Positions 45,327 through 58,700 are shown, counted from the first letter of the stretch. The stretch: DNA of 64,000 nt from Vitellaria paradoxa (GCA_019916065.1 CM034242.1:46533091-46597090), one strand, 5' to 3'. Numbers and translations: made by a program. Notes: generated by a model not told the origin, from the letters alone.

Positions 45327-45358
45327 GGGGTATGGCGGACCTTGGAGTGGCCAAAACG

Positions 45359-45806
45359 GTTTAGGGTTTAGGGTTTTTTTTTAGGGTTCAGGGTTTAGGG
45401 TTTAGGGTTCAGGGTTCAGGGTTCAGGGTTCAGGGTTCAGGGTTTAGGGTTCAGGGTTTAGGGTTCAGGGTTCAGGGTTCAGGGTTCAGGGTTCAGGGTT
45501 TAGGGTTTAGGGTTTAGGGTTTAGGGTTCAGGGTTCAGGGTTCAGGGTTTAGGGTTCAGGGTTCAGGGTTTAGGGTTTAGGGTTTAGGGTTCAGGGTTTA
45601 GGGTTCAGGGTTTAGGGTTCAGGGTTTAGGATTCAGGGTTTAGGGTTCAGGGTTTAGGGTTCAGGGTTCCGGGTTCAGGGTTCCGGGTTCAGGGTTCAGG
45701 GTTCAGGGTTCAGGGTTTAGGGTTCAGCGTTCAGGGTTTAGGGTTCAGGGTTTAGGGTTCAGGGTTCAGGGTTCAGGGTTTAGGGTTCAGGGTTTAGGGT
45801 TTAGGG
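45359..45806 (+). repeat. Telomere repeat block T6
   Basis: About 0.45 kb of TTTAGGG and TTCAGGG, with a 9-base T run at 45374-45382 and a few TTCCGGG units near 45665-45690. It ends with canonical units at unit G. Confidence 0.95.
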
Positions 45807-46108
45807 TTTTTTTTTTTTTTTTAAAAAAACCTCCTTAGCGGGAGGGGGGTTTGGCAGGGACCCCTACCAGTTTATTAATAACTGAAAAAAGAAGTACATG
45901 ATGGAGGGGGACCTAAACCTTACCTCCAAGAGAAGTGATGGAAAACAATAAAGAAATAAAAAATAATAGAGCGGTGACTCACCGCATTACAAATGTAATG
46001 AAATAGCTAAGATAAATAAGAGATAGGATGTGGTGACTCACCACAGTACAAAAATAAGGAGGGGGACATGGACCTGACCTCCAAAGTATAAGAGAAAAAC
46101 TGAAAACT

Positions 46109-49100
46109 CTAGGTCCTAAGGTGAGGAGTCTCATCTGCATCAAGAGAAAGTATACCATAAATGCCTCGAGGAAGATCTCGCTGTGCAAAGAAATTCTGAT
46201 CTTGCTGATGAGTGCATGCCCAGTTAGCCATGAAGTCTGCTACCTGATTGGCCTCCCTATAAACATGACAGATTTGAATCGGTGCAGATTTACAGAGTAT
46301 TCGAATCCGAGCCAAGAGATAAGCATATTCCCAACAGCCTGAATTACAGGAAGTAACCCAAGAAATAGCAGTGGAGGAATCTGATTCAACAATCAAAGAA
46401 GAGAACCAACTGAAGTGGCCATCTCTAACCCAACCTGAAGGGCCACTAGCTCAGCATAAATGATGGGCTGATGGTCCAAAAATCGACCAAATGCCCCCAC
46501 AACTCTGCCCAAGTGATCACGAAAAATACCGCCTGCAGCTGAGGGACCCGGGTTACCACGGGAGCAGCCATCTACATTGAGCTTCAAAGAACCCACAAGA
46601 GGCCGCCGCCATGATATCAATCTCACTGTCCTGGTTTTGCAAGGCAGTGTTCTCAAAGAGCTCACAAACCCCACAGAAGAATCTCCACGAAGTTGTGAAG
46701 CTTTAAAGCCCAATGCCAAACCAAGAAGGTGCAAATCTGCTGTAATACTATGAATAACTCGCTGAACTTGGAAGGAAATACCGTCAAATCTACAAGCATT
46801 ACGAGTCTTCCATATGTGCCACAGTATGTAGCAAACAACCACAATCCTAATGTGGCTCACTGAAGGGGAACACCGACGCCAATGAAGTAGCATAGTAGAA
46901 ACGGATGTAAACTCATAAAAGTGTAGCCCAAACATCCCAAAAAAATACTGCCAAACTTGCCGAGTCAGTGAGCAATGAAGAAAGAGGTGGTAGGGTCTCA
47001 CAGTCACATCCACATATGCATCTTGAAACCATGTGAAAGCCTTTGCTTGCCAAGGAGTCATCTAAAGCAAGAAAGCCATGAAGGAGCCGCCAAATAAAGA
47101 AGGAAACCTGAATAGGAATGTGCCTCTGCCAAATGAAAGAATAAACAGGCCTGGGTTCCATAGAAGTCCGAATGTGCTCCCAAGTAGAACGAAGGGAGAA
47201 GTCTCCATCTAATGATAGACGCCATCTGATCAAATCTGGGCCTTGCTGTGTGGTTGGAATCATGAATATCTGCTCAGCAATAGAAGTGGGTAACTCAGCC
47301 AAAATCCTCTCCTTATCCCACCCTGTATCAGTCCAGTAAGAAGATACAGAAGCTGAAGAAGCTGCTAGAGGATTGAATGAAATTAGTGGGCAAGAGCCCA
47401 CCCAGCAATCATACCAAAAGCTGGAATTCCCTGAACGAACTAACCATCTAATAAGGGGCTCAGCTGTCAGCCTGACAATGCAAAGGCGCCTCCATAGAGG
47501 GGAAGCAGGATAAGTAAAATGAACCAGAGATGGGTGATCAGCATAACAATATTTAGCCTTCATAAAGGAGGCCCATAAAGACTGCTGAGCTCTAAAATGC
47601 CACCACAGTTTGATCTCACAAGCCATAACCACATCAGCCAGAGAACGAACCCCTATACCCCCTTCTTCCACAGGGAAGCAAACAGATGCCCACTTGCACC
47701 AGTGAATTTTCCTTGAATTAGTAGTATCACCCCAAAGGAATTTGGTAAATAATCGCTCCAACTGGTGAAAGACATCTGATGGAGGCCTCAAGACATGGAA
47801 TAAATAGATAGGCATGGAGGAAAGGACATGTCGAATCAGAATAATCTTACCCCCAAATGAGAGGAGTCGATTAGCCCAGCCTGAGATCTTATCTCTAACC
47901 TTCCTCACTAAATCTTCAAAGAAGGCAATCTTAAGATTACCCAAATAAATGGGACATCCAAGATAGGTGAAAGGAAGATTACCTCTCTGAAAGCCAGTCA
48001 CATTATGAATAATACTCCTTCTTGAACCAGTAGACGATCTGCCAGTATAATATCTACTCTTAGCCTGACTGACGAGTTGGCCTGAAATAGCCTCATATCT
48101 GTGTAGGACTTCCATGAAACGACGAAGACTATCTCTGCTCCCATTAGCAAAATGATGAGATCATCAGCAAAACTCAAATGAGAGATGGTGATAGGAACTC
48201 CTGTAGCATAGGCAACTGAGGGATACCGAGCTACTAATCTATCCAAACTCCTGGAAAGAAATTCTGCTGCAATAATAAAGAGGCTAGGAGAAATAGGATC
48301 ACCCTGTCGTAATCCCCTCTGTGACTGGAAGAATCCCTTAGCAACCCCATTAACCATCACAGAAAACCAAGGGTTTGTAATGGCTCTGTGAATCAATGAA
48401 ATCCACTGCTCAGAAAAACCAAAGGCCCGAAGCATCTGAAGAATAAAAGGCCTGGACATCCTATCATATGCTTTAGCCATATCCAGCTTTATCACCACAT
48501 TACCCCCTCGAGTCCTTCTATTCAAATCATGAACTAACTCCTGGGCAAGCAGTATGTTGTCGTGGATCAATCTTCCAGGAACAAAACCACTCTGGGAGGG
48601 AGAGATAAGCTGAGGTAGAATGCAGGAAAGCCTGGAAACCAGAATTTTAGTAATGACTTTATTACTCACATTACAAAGACTGATTGGCCTAAAATCAGCC
48701 CATGTGGTAGGAGAAGATTTTTTAGGCAGCAGTACAAGAAGAGTGCTTAAAAAACCTCGGGCATAGGAGATCCTCTGAAATAATCAACAACAGCAGTGTG
48801 AAGGTCCATACCAATCACCTCCCAGCAAGCCTGGTAAAATTTACTACAAAACCCATCTGGGCCTGGAGAACTATCAGAATCTATAGAGAAAACAGCCTCA
48901 CGGACTTCCTCGATCGAAGGGAGCCCACATAGTGAGTTATTATCCTCTTCAGTTACCAAAGTAGGGATAAAGTCAAAGTCTCTCTCAGAGAAGGTAGACT
49001 CATCACCAGATAGGAGAGTCTGAAAATAGGACACTGCTGAGGCCTCAATTGCCTCTGTATCTGTAATCCACATACCGTCATTCCCCTGAATACGATGGAC

Positions 49101-50077
49101 TCCAAGAATATGGTGCTTCCTTCGAATCATGGCATGAAAAAAACGGGAATTGGCGTCCCCCTCCTTTAGCCATCTAACACGGGATTGCTGTCTCAAAAAT
49201 GACTCCTCTCTGGATAAGCTTGGAGTAACCTGGCTTTGGCCAATTGCAAAGCTGATCGATCCTGATCAGAGCCTGATGCATCAAATAAGCCCTCCCTATA
49301 AAGTACTTCTTGTTCAGCCTCATGAACTTTATTAAAGACATTTCCAAATACCTCTTTGTTCCACTGCTTAAGACAATGTTTGAGCCTTATAAGTTTCTGC
49401 TGGAAAGCACTCATACCATTTGAGAAAACGGGCAGTGACCAGTTATGTTTGATGATTTCCATCAAGTCAGGATGTTTCAACCAGGTATGTAAAAATTTGA
49501 ATCTACTCGGGCCCCGGGCCTGCCCTAAATCACAGGATAATAGAAGAGGAGAATGATCAGATCCAGTGCGGTTGAGGTGTGAAACTTTGAACACAGGAAA
49601 GTGTCTCCCCCACTGATTATTAACCACTACCCTGTCCAATCTACGCCTAGTGAAACCATTTGCCCAAGTATAAGGAGTCCCCTCAAAACCAGCATCTTCA
49701 AGTCCACAGTCCATAAGAGTCACATTAAAGTCATCAATGGCTGATTGAAGTTGAGGATGACCCCCAACCACTTCAGAATGCTGCTGTACAACATTAAAGT
49801 CTCCCCCAACCATCCAAGCACCATCAATTTCCCTAGAAAATGTAAGCAGAGCATCCCAAAGGTCCAAGCGTAATGGTGCTGAACACTTAGCATAAACAAA
49901 GGATAAAAATACCGGCTCTGGAAGGGAGTAGTGGCTGACCTTACAATGAATCACCTGGCCCATATCATGTAGAATTGAACACTGAATGGTTGAGACCAAA
50001 AAACCCAAATTTTCTCAGTAGCTGAAGCAAAAGCAGATTCCATGCCTAATTTGACTCTTGTAGAATCAATCTTCTCA
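46109..50077 (-). pseudogene. ORF2 of unit G, lacking the first ~45 codons
   Basis: It starts in the middle of the endonuclease (EKIDSTRVKLG). The rest is close to D, with few lesions: near 49975, 49215, 48758, 48150, 46990 and 46405, each of one or a few bases. The endonuclease SDH, RT, zf-RVT and RNase H motifs are all readable. The beginning of ORF2 is instead in the inverted piece beside it. Confidence 0.92.
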
Positions 50078-50257
50078 TTGATGATGATGGATTCCAGCGA
50101 GTCCTTCGAAGTCGTCGTGGTGGAAAGAAGGGTATTAATACAAGCACAGGTACTAGCAAACCCCTCAAACTGTTGCCCGTAAGGGTAGGAGCAATTTAAA
50201 ATGATCAAGTCCCTAATTTGGAATATAAGGGGGATTGGCCAGAATCCTTCTGTCAGG
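50074..50257 (+). pseudogene. Inverted segment: ORF1 3' end and ORF2 start
   Basis: Read on the plus strand this is the end of ORF1 (IDDDGFQRVLR..., basic tail), the ATGA overlap and the first ORF2 codons as far as NPSVR. About 70 bases of ORF2 between this piece and the minus-strand part are missing. Four bases (CTCA) are shared at the inner junction and five (TCAGG) at the telomere junction. Confidence 0.92.
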
Positions 50258-50390
50258 GTTTAGGGTTTAGGGTTTAGGGTTTAGGGTTCAGGGTTCAGGG
50301 TTCAGGGTTCAGGGTTCAGGGTTCAGGGTTCAGGGTTCAGGGTTCAGGTTCAGGGTTCAGGGTTCAGGGTTCAGGGTTTAGGGTTTAGGG
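50258..50390 (+). repeat. Telomere repeat block T7
   Basis: Only about 130 bases, and very regular: four canonical TTTAGGG units, then about a dozen TTCAGGG, then two canonical units against the T run of unit H. It is a clear example of canonical edges around a variant core. Confidence 0.95.
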
Positions 50391-50685
50391 TTTTTTTTTT
50401 TTTTTAAAAAAAACCTCCTTAGCGGGAGGGGGTTTGGCAGGGACCCCTACCAGTTTAAATAATTGAAAAAAGAAAGTACATGATGGAGGGGGACCTAAAC
50501 CTTACCTCCAAGAGAAGTGATGGAAAATAATAAAGAAATAAAATAATAGAGCGGTGACTCACCGCATTACAAATGTAATGAAAATAGCTAAGATAAATAA
50601 GAGATAGGATGTGGTGACTCACCACAGTACAAAAATAAGAGGGGGACGGACCTGACCTCCAAGTATAAGATAAAAACTGAAAACT

Positions 50686-53600
50686 CTATTCTAAGGTGAG
50701 GAGTCTCATCTGCATCAAGAGAAAGTATACCATAAATGCCTCAGGAAGATCTCGGCTGTGCAAAGAAATTCTGATCTTGCTGATGAGTGCATGCCCAATT
50801 AGCCATGAAGTCTGCTGCCTGATTGGCCTCCCTATAAACATGACATATTTGAATCGGTGCAGATTTACAGAGTATTCGAATCCGAGCCAAGAGATAAGCA
50901 TATTCCCAACAGCCGGAATTAACAGGAAGTAACCCAAGAAATAGCAGTGGAGGAATCTGATTCAACATCAAAGAAGAGAACCCAACTGAAGTGGCCATCT
51001 CCAACCCACCTGAAGGGCCACTAGCTCAGCATAAATGATGGCTGATGGTCCAAAAATCGAGCCAAATGCCCCACAACTCTGCCCAAGTGATCACGAAGAA
51101 TACCGCCTGCAGCTGAGGGGCCCGGGTTACCACGGAGCAGCCATCTACATTGAGCTTCAAAGAACCCACAAGAGGCCGCCGCCATGATATCAATCTCACG
51201 ATCCTGGTTTTGCAAGGCAGTGTTCTCAAAGAGCTCACAAACCCACAGAAGAATCTCCACGAAGTTGTGAAGCTTTAAAGCCCAATGCCAAACCAAGAAG
51301 GTGCAAATCTGCTGTAATACTATGAATAACTCGCAGAACATGGAAGGAAATACCGTCAAATCTACAAGCATTACGAGTCTTCCATATGTGCCACAGTATG
51401 TAGCAAACAACCACAATCCTAATGTGGCTCACTGAAGGGGAACACCGACGCCAATGAAGTAGCATAGTAGAAAACGGATGTAAACTCATAAAAGTGTAGC
51501 CCAAACATCCCAAAAAAAATACTGCCAAACTTGCCGAGTCAGTGAGCAATGAAGAAAGAGGTGGCTCAGGGTCTCACAGTCACATCCACATATGCATCTT
51601 GAAACCATGTGAAAGCCTTTGCTTGCCAGGGAGTCATCTAAAGCAAGAAGCCATGAAGGAGCCGCCAAATAAGAAGGAAACCTGAATAGGAATGTGCCTC
51701 TGCCAAATGAAAGAATAAACAGGCCTGGGTTCCATAGAAGTCCGAATGTGCTCCCAAGTAGAACGAAGGGAGAAGTCTCCATCTAATGATAGACGCCATC
51801 TGATCAAATCTGGGCCTTGTTGTGTGGTTGGAATCATGAATATCTGCTCAGCAATAGAAGTGGGTAACTCAGCCAAAATCCTCTCCCTATCCCACCCTGT
51901 ATCAGTCCAGTAAGAAGATACAGAAGCTGAAGAAGCTGCTAGAGGATTGAATGAAATTAGTGGGCAAGAGCCCACCCAGCAATCATACCAAAAGCTGGAA
52001 TTCCCTGAACGAACTAACCATCTAATAAGGGGCTCAGCTGTCAGCCTGACAATGCAAAGGCGCCTCCATAGAGGGGAAGCAGGATAAGTAAAATGAACCA
52101 GAGATGGGTGATCAGCATAACAATATTTAGCCTTCATAAAGGAGGCCCCATAAGACTGCTGAGCTCTAAAATGCCACCACAGTTTGATCTCACAAGCCAT
52201 AACCACATCAGCCAGAGAACGAACCCCTATACCCCCTTCTTACCACAGGGAAGCAAACAGAGGGCCACTTGCACCAGTGAATTTTCCTTGAAGTAGTTAG
52301 TATCACCCAAATGAATTTGGTAATAATCGCTCCAACTGGTGAAAGACATCTGATGGAGGCCTCAAGGACATGGACTAAATAGATAGGCATGGAGGGAAAG
52401 GACATGTCGAATCAGAATAATCTTACCCCCGAATGAGAGGAGTCGATTAGCCCAGCCTGAGATCTTATCTCTAACCTTCCTCACTAAATCTTCAAAGAAG
52501 GCAATCTTAAGATTACCCAAATAAATGGGACATCCAAGATAGGTGAAGGAAGATTACCTCTCTGAAAGCCAGTCACATTATGAATAATACCTCATTCTTG
52601 AACCAGTAGACGATCTGCCAGTATAATATCTACTCTTAGCCTGACTGACGAGTTGGCTGAAATAGCCTCATATCTGTGTAGCACATCCATGAAATGACGA
52701 AGACTCTCTCTGCTTCCCATTAGCAAAAATGATGATATCATCAGCAAAACTCAAATGAGAGATGGTGATGGGAACTCCTTTAGCATAGGCAACTGAGGGA
52801 TACCGAGCTACTAATCTATCCAAAACTCCTGGAAAGAAATTCTGCTGCAATAATAAAGAGGCTTAGGAGAAATAGGATCACCCTGTCGTAATCCCCTCTG
52901 TGACTGGAAGAAATCCCTTAGCAACCCCATTAACCATCACAGAAAACCAAGGGTTGTAATGGCTCTGTGAATCAATGAATCCACTTGCTCAGAAAAACCA
53001 AAGGCCCGAAGCATCTGAAGAAGAAAAGCCTGGACATCCTATCATATGCTTTAGCCATGATCCAGCTTTACACCACATTACCCCCCCTCAGAGTCCTTCT
53101 ATTCAAATCATGAACTAACTCCTGGGCAAGCAGTATGTTGTCGTGGATCAATCTTCCAGAACAAAACCACTCTGGGAGGGAAGAGATAAGCTGAGGTAGA
53201 ATGCAGGAAAGCCTGGTAACCAGAATTTTAGTAATGACTTTATTACTCACATTACAAAGACTGATTGGCCTAAAATCAGCCCATAGTGGTAGGGAGAAGG
53301 TTTTTTAGGCAGCAGTACAAGAAGAGTGCTTAAAAAACCTCTGGGCATAGGAGATCCTCTGAAATAATCAATAACAGCAGTGTGAAGGTCCTATCCAATC
53401 ACCTCCCAGCAAGCCTGGTAAAATTTACTACAAAAAACCCATCTGGGCCTAGGAGAACTATCAGAAATCTATAGAGAAACAGCCCTCACGGACTTCCTCG
53501 ATCGAAGGGGCGCCCACATAGAGAGTTATTATCCTCTTCAGTTACCAAAGTAGGGATAAAGTCAAAGTCTCTCTCAGAGAAGGTAGACTCATCACCAGAT

Positions 53601-54788
53601 AGGAGAGTCTGAAAATAGGACACTGCTGAGGCCTCAATTGCCTCTGTATCTGTAATCCACATACCGTCATTCCCCTGAAATACGATGGACTCCAAGATAT
53701 GGTGCTTCCTTCGAATCATGGCATGAAAAAAATGGGAATTGGCGTCCCCCTCCTTTAGCCATCTAACACGGGATTGCTGTCTCAAAAATGACTCCTCTCT
53801 GGATAAAGCTTGGAGTAACCTGGCTTTGGCCAATTGCAAAGCTGATCGATCCTGATCTGAGCCTGATGCATCAAATAAGCCCTCCCTATAAAGTACTTCT
53901 TGTTCAGCCTCATGAACTTTATTAAAGACATTTCCAAATACCTCTTTGTTCCACTGCTTAAGACAATGTTTGAGCCTTATAAGTTCTGCTGGAAAGCACT
54001 CATACCATTGAGAAAACGGGCAGTTGACCAGTTATGTTTGATGATTTCCATCAAGTCAGGATGTTTCAACCAGGTATGTAAAAATTTGAATCTACTCGGG
54101 CCCCGGGCCTGCCCTAAATCACAGGATAATAGAAGAGGAGAATGATCAGATCCAGTGCGGTTGAGGTGTGAAACTTTGAACACAGGAAAGTGTCTCCCCC
54201 ACTGATTATTAACCACTACCCTGTCCAATCTACGCCTAGTGAAACCATTTGCCCAAGTATAAGGAGTCCCCTCAAAACCAGCATCTTCAAGTCCACAGTC
54301 CATAAGAGTCACATTAAAGTCATCAATGGCTGATTGAAGTTGAGGATGACCCCAACCACTTCAGAATGCTGCTGTACAACATTAAAGTCTCCCCAACCAT
54401 CCAAGCACCGTCAATTTCTCTAGAAAATGTAATCAGAGCATCCCAAAGGTCCAAGCGTAATGGTGCTGAACACTTAGCATAAACAAAGGATAAAAATACC
54501 GGCTCTGGAAGGGAGTAGTGGCTGACCTTACAATGAATCACCTGGCCCATATCATGTAGAATTTGAACACTGAATGGTTGAGACCAGAAAACCCAAATTT
54601 TCCCAGTAGCTGAAGCAAAAGCAATTCCATGCCTAATTTGACTCTTGTAGAATCAATCTTCTCAGCTGAGAGAAAAGGCTCCAGAATACAAAGCAGCTGA
54701 AGATGGTGTAACTTAATAAACTTTTGAGTCTCCTGATAGAAGGATTCTGGCCAATCCCCCTTATATTCCAAATTAGGGACTTAATCAT
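50686..54788 (-). pseudogene. ORF2 of unit H, many indels
   Basis: It covers the whole ORF2. Lesions cluster at 50740-51250, 51480-51680, 52150-53480, 53660-53700 and 53980-54030. Open pieces carry the zf-RVT region (51634-52206), the RT C-terminal part and the endonuclease (53977-54312, with the SDH motif). The codon that is TAG in B (codon 181) is TGG here, so H does not share that nonsense mutation. Confidence 0.9.
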
Positions 54789-55384
54789 TTAAATTGCTCC
54801 TACCCTTACGGGCAATAGTTTGAGGGGGTTTGCTAGTACCTGTGCTTGTAGTAATACCCTTCTTTCCACCACGACGGCTTCTAAGGACTCGCTGAAATCC
54901 ATCATCATCAATGAGGCTAGTGCTGGGAGAAGAAGAGGATAGCAACAGTTTTGGAGGTGGGATCCTCACTCTGGGGAACATCAGCAGAGGCTCCAGGATC
55001 AGAATCAAAGCTATCATCAATCCCAAGTCTATTATCATCATCAGAGGAAATGTCATCAGCAGAATGAGGCGAGCCAACACGGCCTGAATGAAATGTCTGA
55101 TTGCTGGGAATATCTTCTGACTGGAAATTAGTGGTAACACCAGGAGCTCGTCCAGGAGATAAAGAGAGAATATGAGATGCAGTCTCAGAACAAGAACCTG
55201 GAGCTATGGTAACAGCTGCTATCCAATCCCAAAGAAGGAGTAGTAATAGGAGCAATCACCGAAGCTGTAGTAGATGGTATAGTAGGAGCTTGTTCCTGCA
55301 CTGAAGTAACAAGTATAAAAGCATCTGAGGAGGGGCATACCTGATTAGGAGGCGTAGAAATAATAGGGGGGAAGATATAGCATA
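54785..55384 (-). pseudogene. ORF1 C-terminal fragment of unit H
   Basis: Only the Ser/Thr-rich tail and the basic C-terminus (DDDGFQRVLRSRRGGKK) are present. DUF4283 and the knuckle are lost with the 5' truncation. One extra base near 54938 and a 2-base loss near 55218 break the frame. Confidence 0.88.
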
Positions 55385-55779
55385 GGGTTAGGGTTTAGGG
55401 TTTAGGGTTTAGGGTTTAGGGTTCAGGGTTTTAGGGTTCAGGGTTCAGGGTTCAGGGTTTAGGGTTCAGGGTTTAGGGTTCAGGGTTTAGGGTTTAGGGT
55501 TCAGGGTTCAGGGTTCAGGGTTCAGGGTTTAGGGTTCAGGGTTCAGGGTTCAGGGTTCAGGATCAGGGTTCAGGGTTCAGGGTTCAGGGTTCAGGGTTCA
55601 GGGTTCAGGGTTCAGGGTTTAGGGTTGAGGGTTTAGGGTTTAGGGTTTAGGGTTTAGGGTTCAGGGTTCAGGGTTCAGGGTTTAGGGTTCAGGGTTCAGG
55701 GTTCAGGGTTTAGGGTTCAGGGTTTAGGGTTTAGGGTTCAGGGTTCAGGGTTCAGGGTTTAGGGTTCAGGGGTTCAGGG
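55385..55779 (+). repeat. Telomere repeat block T8
   Basis: About 0.4 kb: a TTAGGG unit and several canonical units, then TTCAGGG-dominated sequence with TTTAGGG interspersed. The final units before unit I are TTCAGGG. Confidence 0.95.
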
Positions 55780-58700
55780 TTTTTTTTTTTTTTTTTTTTA
55801 AATAAACCTCCTTAGCGGGAGGGGGGTTAGGCATGGACCCCTACCAGTATATTATACTAAGTAAAGGAAATACATAAAGGGAGGGGGACCTAAACCTTAC
55901 CTCCAGAATACGCAAAGGAAAACTGTAAATGAAAGCTAGAAATGGGTGGTGACTCACCACCATACAAGGGAAAGGAGGGGGGCATAGACCTGACCTCCAA
56001 AAGCAAAAGCAAATGAAAGTAGAAAATAAGAAAGAATCCGCCACAGTCAAGATCATCTATGCTTTTTGCGTCCAGTCACTGTATTGCCAACACTAATGCC
56101 CTTGGCCTTTTTTCGTTCTTAGACGATCAGAACGCCGAGTGACTTGCTGAAAGCCATCATCCAAATACATGTCCATGTGACGAGCAGCTGAGTCTGAACC
56201 CGTGCTAAGCAAGATAGCTCTCGTACAATCATTATCCTGCATAGGTTCAGGTTCTGAGGGAAAACCATCAAGCTTCTCATTCCCAAAATAGGGGTCATAA
56301 CTCCCACCTACAGACTCATCATCAGACGAAGCAAACCTAGCTGAATGGGAAGAGCCAAAATGGACCCGCAGCAAATGATCGATTACTAGGAACACTCTCA
56401 GATGGATAGTTATAAGCTACGGGCAAAGTATCACTAATAGGTAGGGGAACTAAGTGTGTTCTATCAGTCCAGGAAGAGTTGTTGGTGGAGGAGAATACCT
56501 GTAGTGAGGAGGAATAGGATAGGAGGAAGGTAATGCAGCCACAACAGGAGAGGCAGAAGAAATCAATGTACCTGGGGAAGGTCTAGGTACAAAGTCAGGA
56601 GCTCCAGCAGACAAAGAAGAAGTGCCAGAAGTGGTAGCATCTAAAGTGGGAACAAGGATGCCAGAAACCACACATGCTGAAGTAGATCCAGTGGCAGTAA
56701 CAAAAGTAGAGGGAGGGATCCCCACAGCAGAAGCAGGAGCAGGAGCAGGAGGGAAAGATGCAGCAACATCAATAGTGACCCGACTAGGAGCAATAGAATC
56801 CACAATTCCAGTTAGGGTGGGGGTAAGCATAGCAAACCTATTTGAAGTCCCAACAGTGGAGGTAGCAGCAAGTGTAGAAGTAGAAATAGGGACTGGCAGC
56901 TGAGTAGAAACTGAAACTGTAGGCCCAAGTGGTGCTGTAGTGACTGGTGCTGAAATTGGTAAGTGAAGTGACAGGCATTGAAGCATCAAATGAGGCTGGA
57001 GGCACTGATCTCTGAGTAGGAACTACTGAAGTAGCAACATGAGGCTTAGACGTTGGCACGTATTTGAAGATTCCCTGCGGTGCCTGCTCATTAGGTGGTT
57101 TTGCATTACCATCTCCTGGCTTGACATTCTCTTTGGCCTTATGAGAGTCACGAAGAGTAGGATTATCAATGAAGCATTCAGTTTGTCTGTGCCCTAAATG
57201 CTTACAAGAGAGACAATACTTGGGCTCAGACTCAAAGATCACATCTTGCCAAAAACCCTCATTCCCTTCCTCAATCCAGATTTTATCAACAAATTCTTGA
57301 GTAACATCAAACTCAACCAAAACTCTAGCAATATTAGGCCGATTAAGTAATGCAGTGGCATGATCTGTACGTAGAGGCTTACCCACTTGAGCTGCAATGG
57401 AAAAAAGGGCCTCCTTGCAATGCACCAAATGAACAGGAAGGAAGGGCAAGGAAATCCAAACAGGGACTACAGGGGACTCCTCTGAGCATCTGAAGGTGGG
57501 GGACCACTTAAAGAGCCTCATGGTAAATCCTTGCACACGCCAAGCTTGCCTCACCCAAAGGCGTGTGTAATCTTCCTCAAGGCTTAGTCTGATAAGAATG
57601 TGACGGGGATCAAGCAGGGAAATCTGAAGCTCCCCTTTCAATCCAAGTGCCGTAAAGAACTTCCTGATATTTTCCAAATTAGGCCGACCATAAGAAAATT
57701 TACCAACCAGTGAAAGTTTGAATGGGGCAGCCATAATTTCGACTTCCTCGGCAGTAAATTTAATAGAAGGCTTGCCACGATAAGTGCCTCCAGTTCTAAA
57801 AGGGATGGTGGGTTTAGGGGTGTTATCTTTGGCCAGGGCATCAATAAAGGATTTGGGAGGTCGAGGAATATCAGTTTTGGGTTTTTGGAGAATTTGAGAA
57901 GTGATGGGAAGGTTAGGATTATGGGTTTTAGGTAAAGGAAGGTTTTGGGAAAAGTTTGCTTTTTTGGGAAGGTTTCCAAAATTGGAAAGGTTTCCTTTTT
58001 TGGATCCTGCCAAAACAGGAAAGTCATTTTGGAAGGTAGACTTATCAAGTTGGGTAGGTGGAGGATCAAATTGAGGGTTGGATTGATCAATTTGGATGGT
58101 GAAGTGTATTTTGGATGTCCAATTGGGGAATTAGGGTTTTGGATTGGGGATTTAGGTTTTCAATTGAAGGGGAGTTTTCAATTTGGGGATTTAGGGTTTC
58201 TAATTGGGAATTAGGGTTTGGAATTGAGGTAGAATGATTCAATTTGGGGGAGTTGGGGGCTAGGGTTAGGGATTTCGGGGATGGTTGGAGCAATTTGGGA
58301 AATTGAAGGGGAAATTGGTAAATTAGGGTTGTCAATTGAAGCTGAACTTTTAGTTTGGGGGTTTAGTGTTTCCAATTGGGAATTAGGGCTTGGAATTGAG
58401 GTAGGTAAGACAAATTGGGGAATTTGGGGGCTAGGGTTAGGGATTTGGGAGGTGGTTGGGACAATTTGGGAAATTGAAGGAATTATTAAGAGATTAGGGT
58501 TAGGGTTAGAAATTGGGAAATTGGGTAAAACAAATTGGGGATTTCGAGAAGGGATTTTGGAATTCAAATTAGGGTTATCTAAAGTGCAATTAGGGGGATT
58601 AAGATTGGGGATTTCATTAAGGGCATTTTTGGAAGTGAGAGATAAAGTTGTATGAAGATTAGGGTTAGGGTTTGGGAAAGAAGTTGTGGCGGCTAGGGTT

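Larger units (their letters stand above)
38330..45358 (-). mobile_element. LINE unit F, 5' truncated at the ORF1 start
   Basis: A 7.0-kb copy of the D subtype with a 19-base tail (38330-38348 as T). The 5' end stops just upstream of the ORF1 ATG, so the leader with its conserved core is missing. Single-base gains and losses are very frequent across the whole unit, far more than in D, and many are at homopolymers. This may be decay or unpolished sequence. Confidence 0.92.
45807..50257 (-). mobile_element. LINE unit G, 5' truncated and 5' inverted
   Basis: A 4.4-kb insertion of the D subtype. The 3' part (45807 to about 50077) is on the minus strand and begins within ORF2 codon 46. The distal 180 bases (50074-50257) are in opposite orientation. 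This is the structure left by twin priming during target-primed reverse transcription. Tail T run 45807-45822. Confidence 0.93.
50391..55384 (-). mobile_element. LINE unit H, 5' truncated within ORF1
   Basis: A 5.0-kb copy of the B subtype (NPSIRR type, WDRERIL). Tail T run 50391-50405. The 5' end breaks off in the ORF1 tail region (B-equivalent near 17056) and passes straight into telomere units. One-base indels are dense at both ends of ORF2 and sparse in the middle. Confidence 0.92.
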
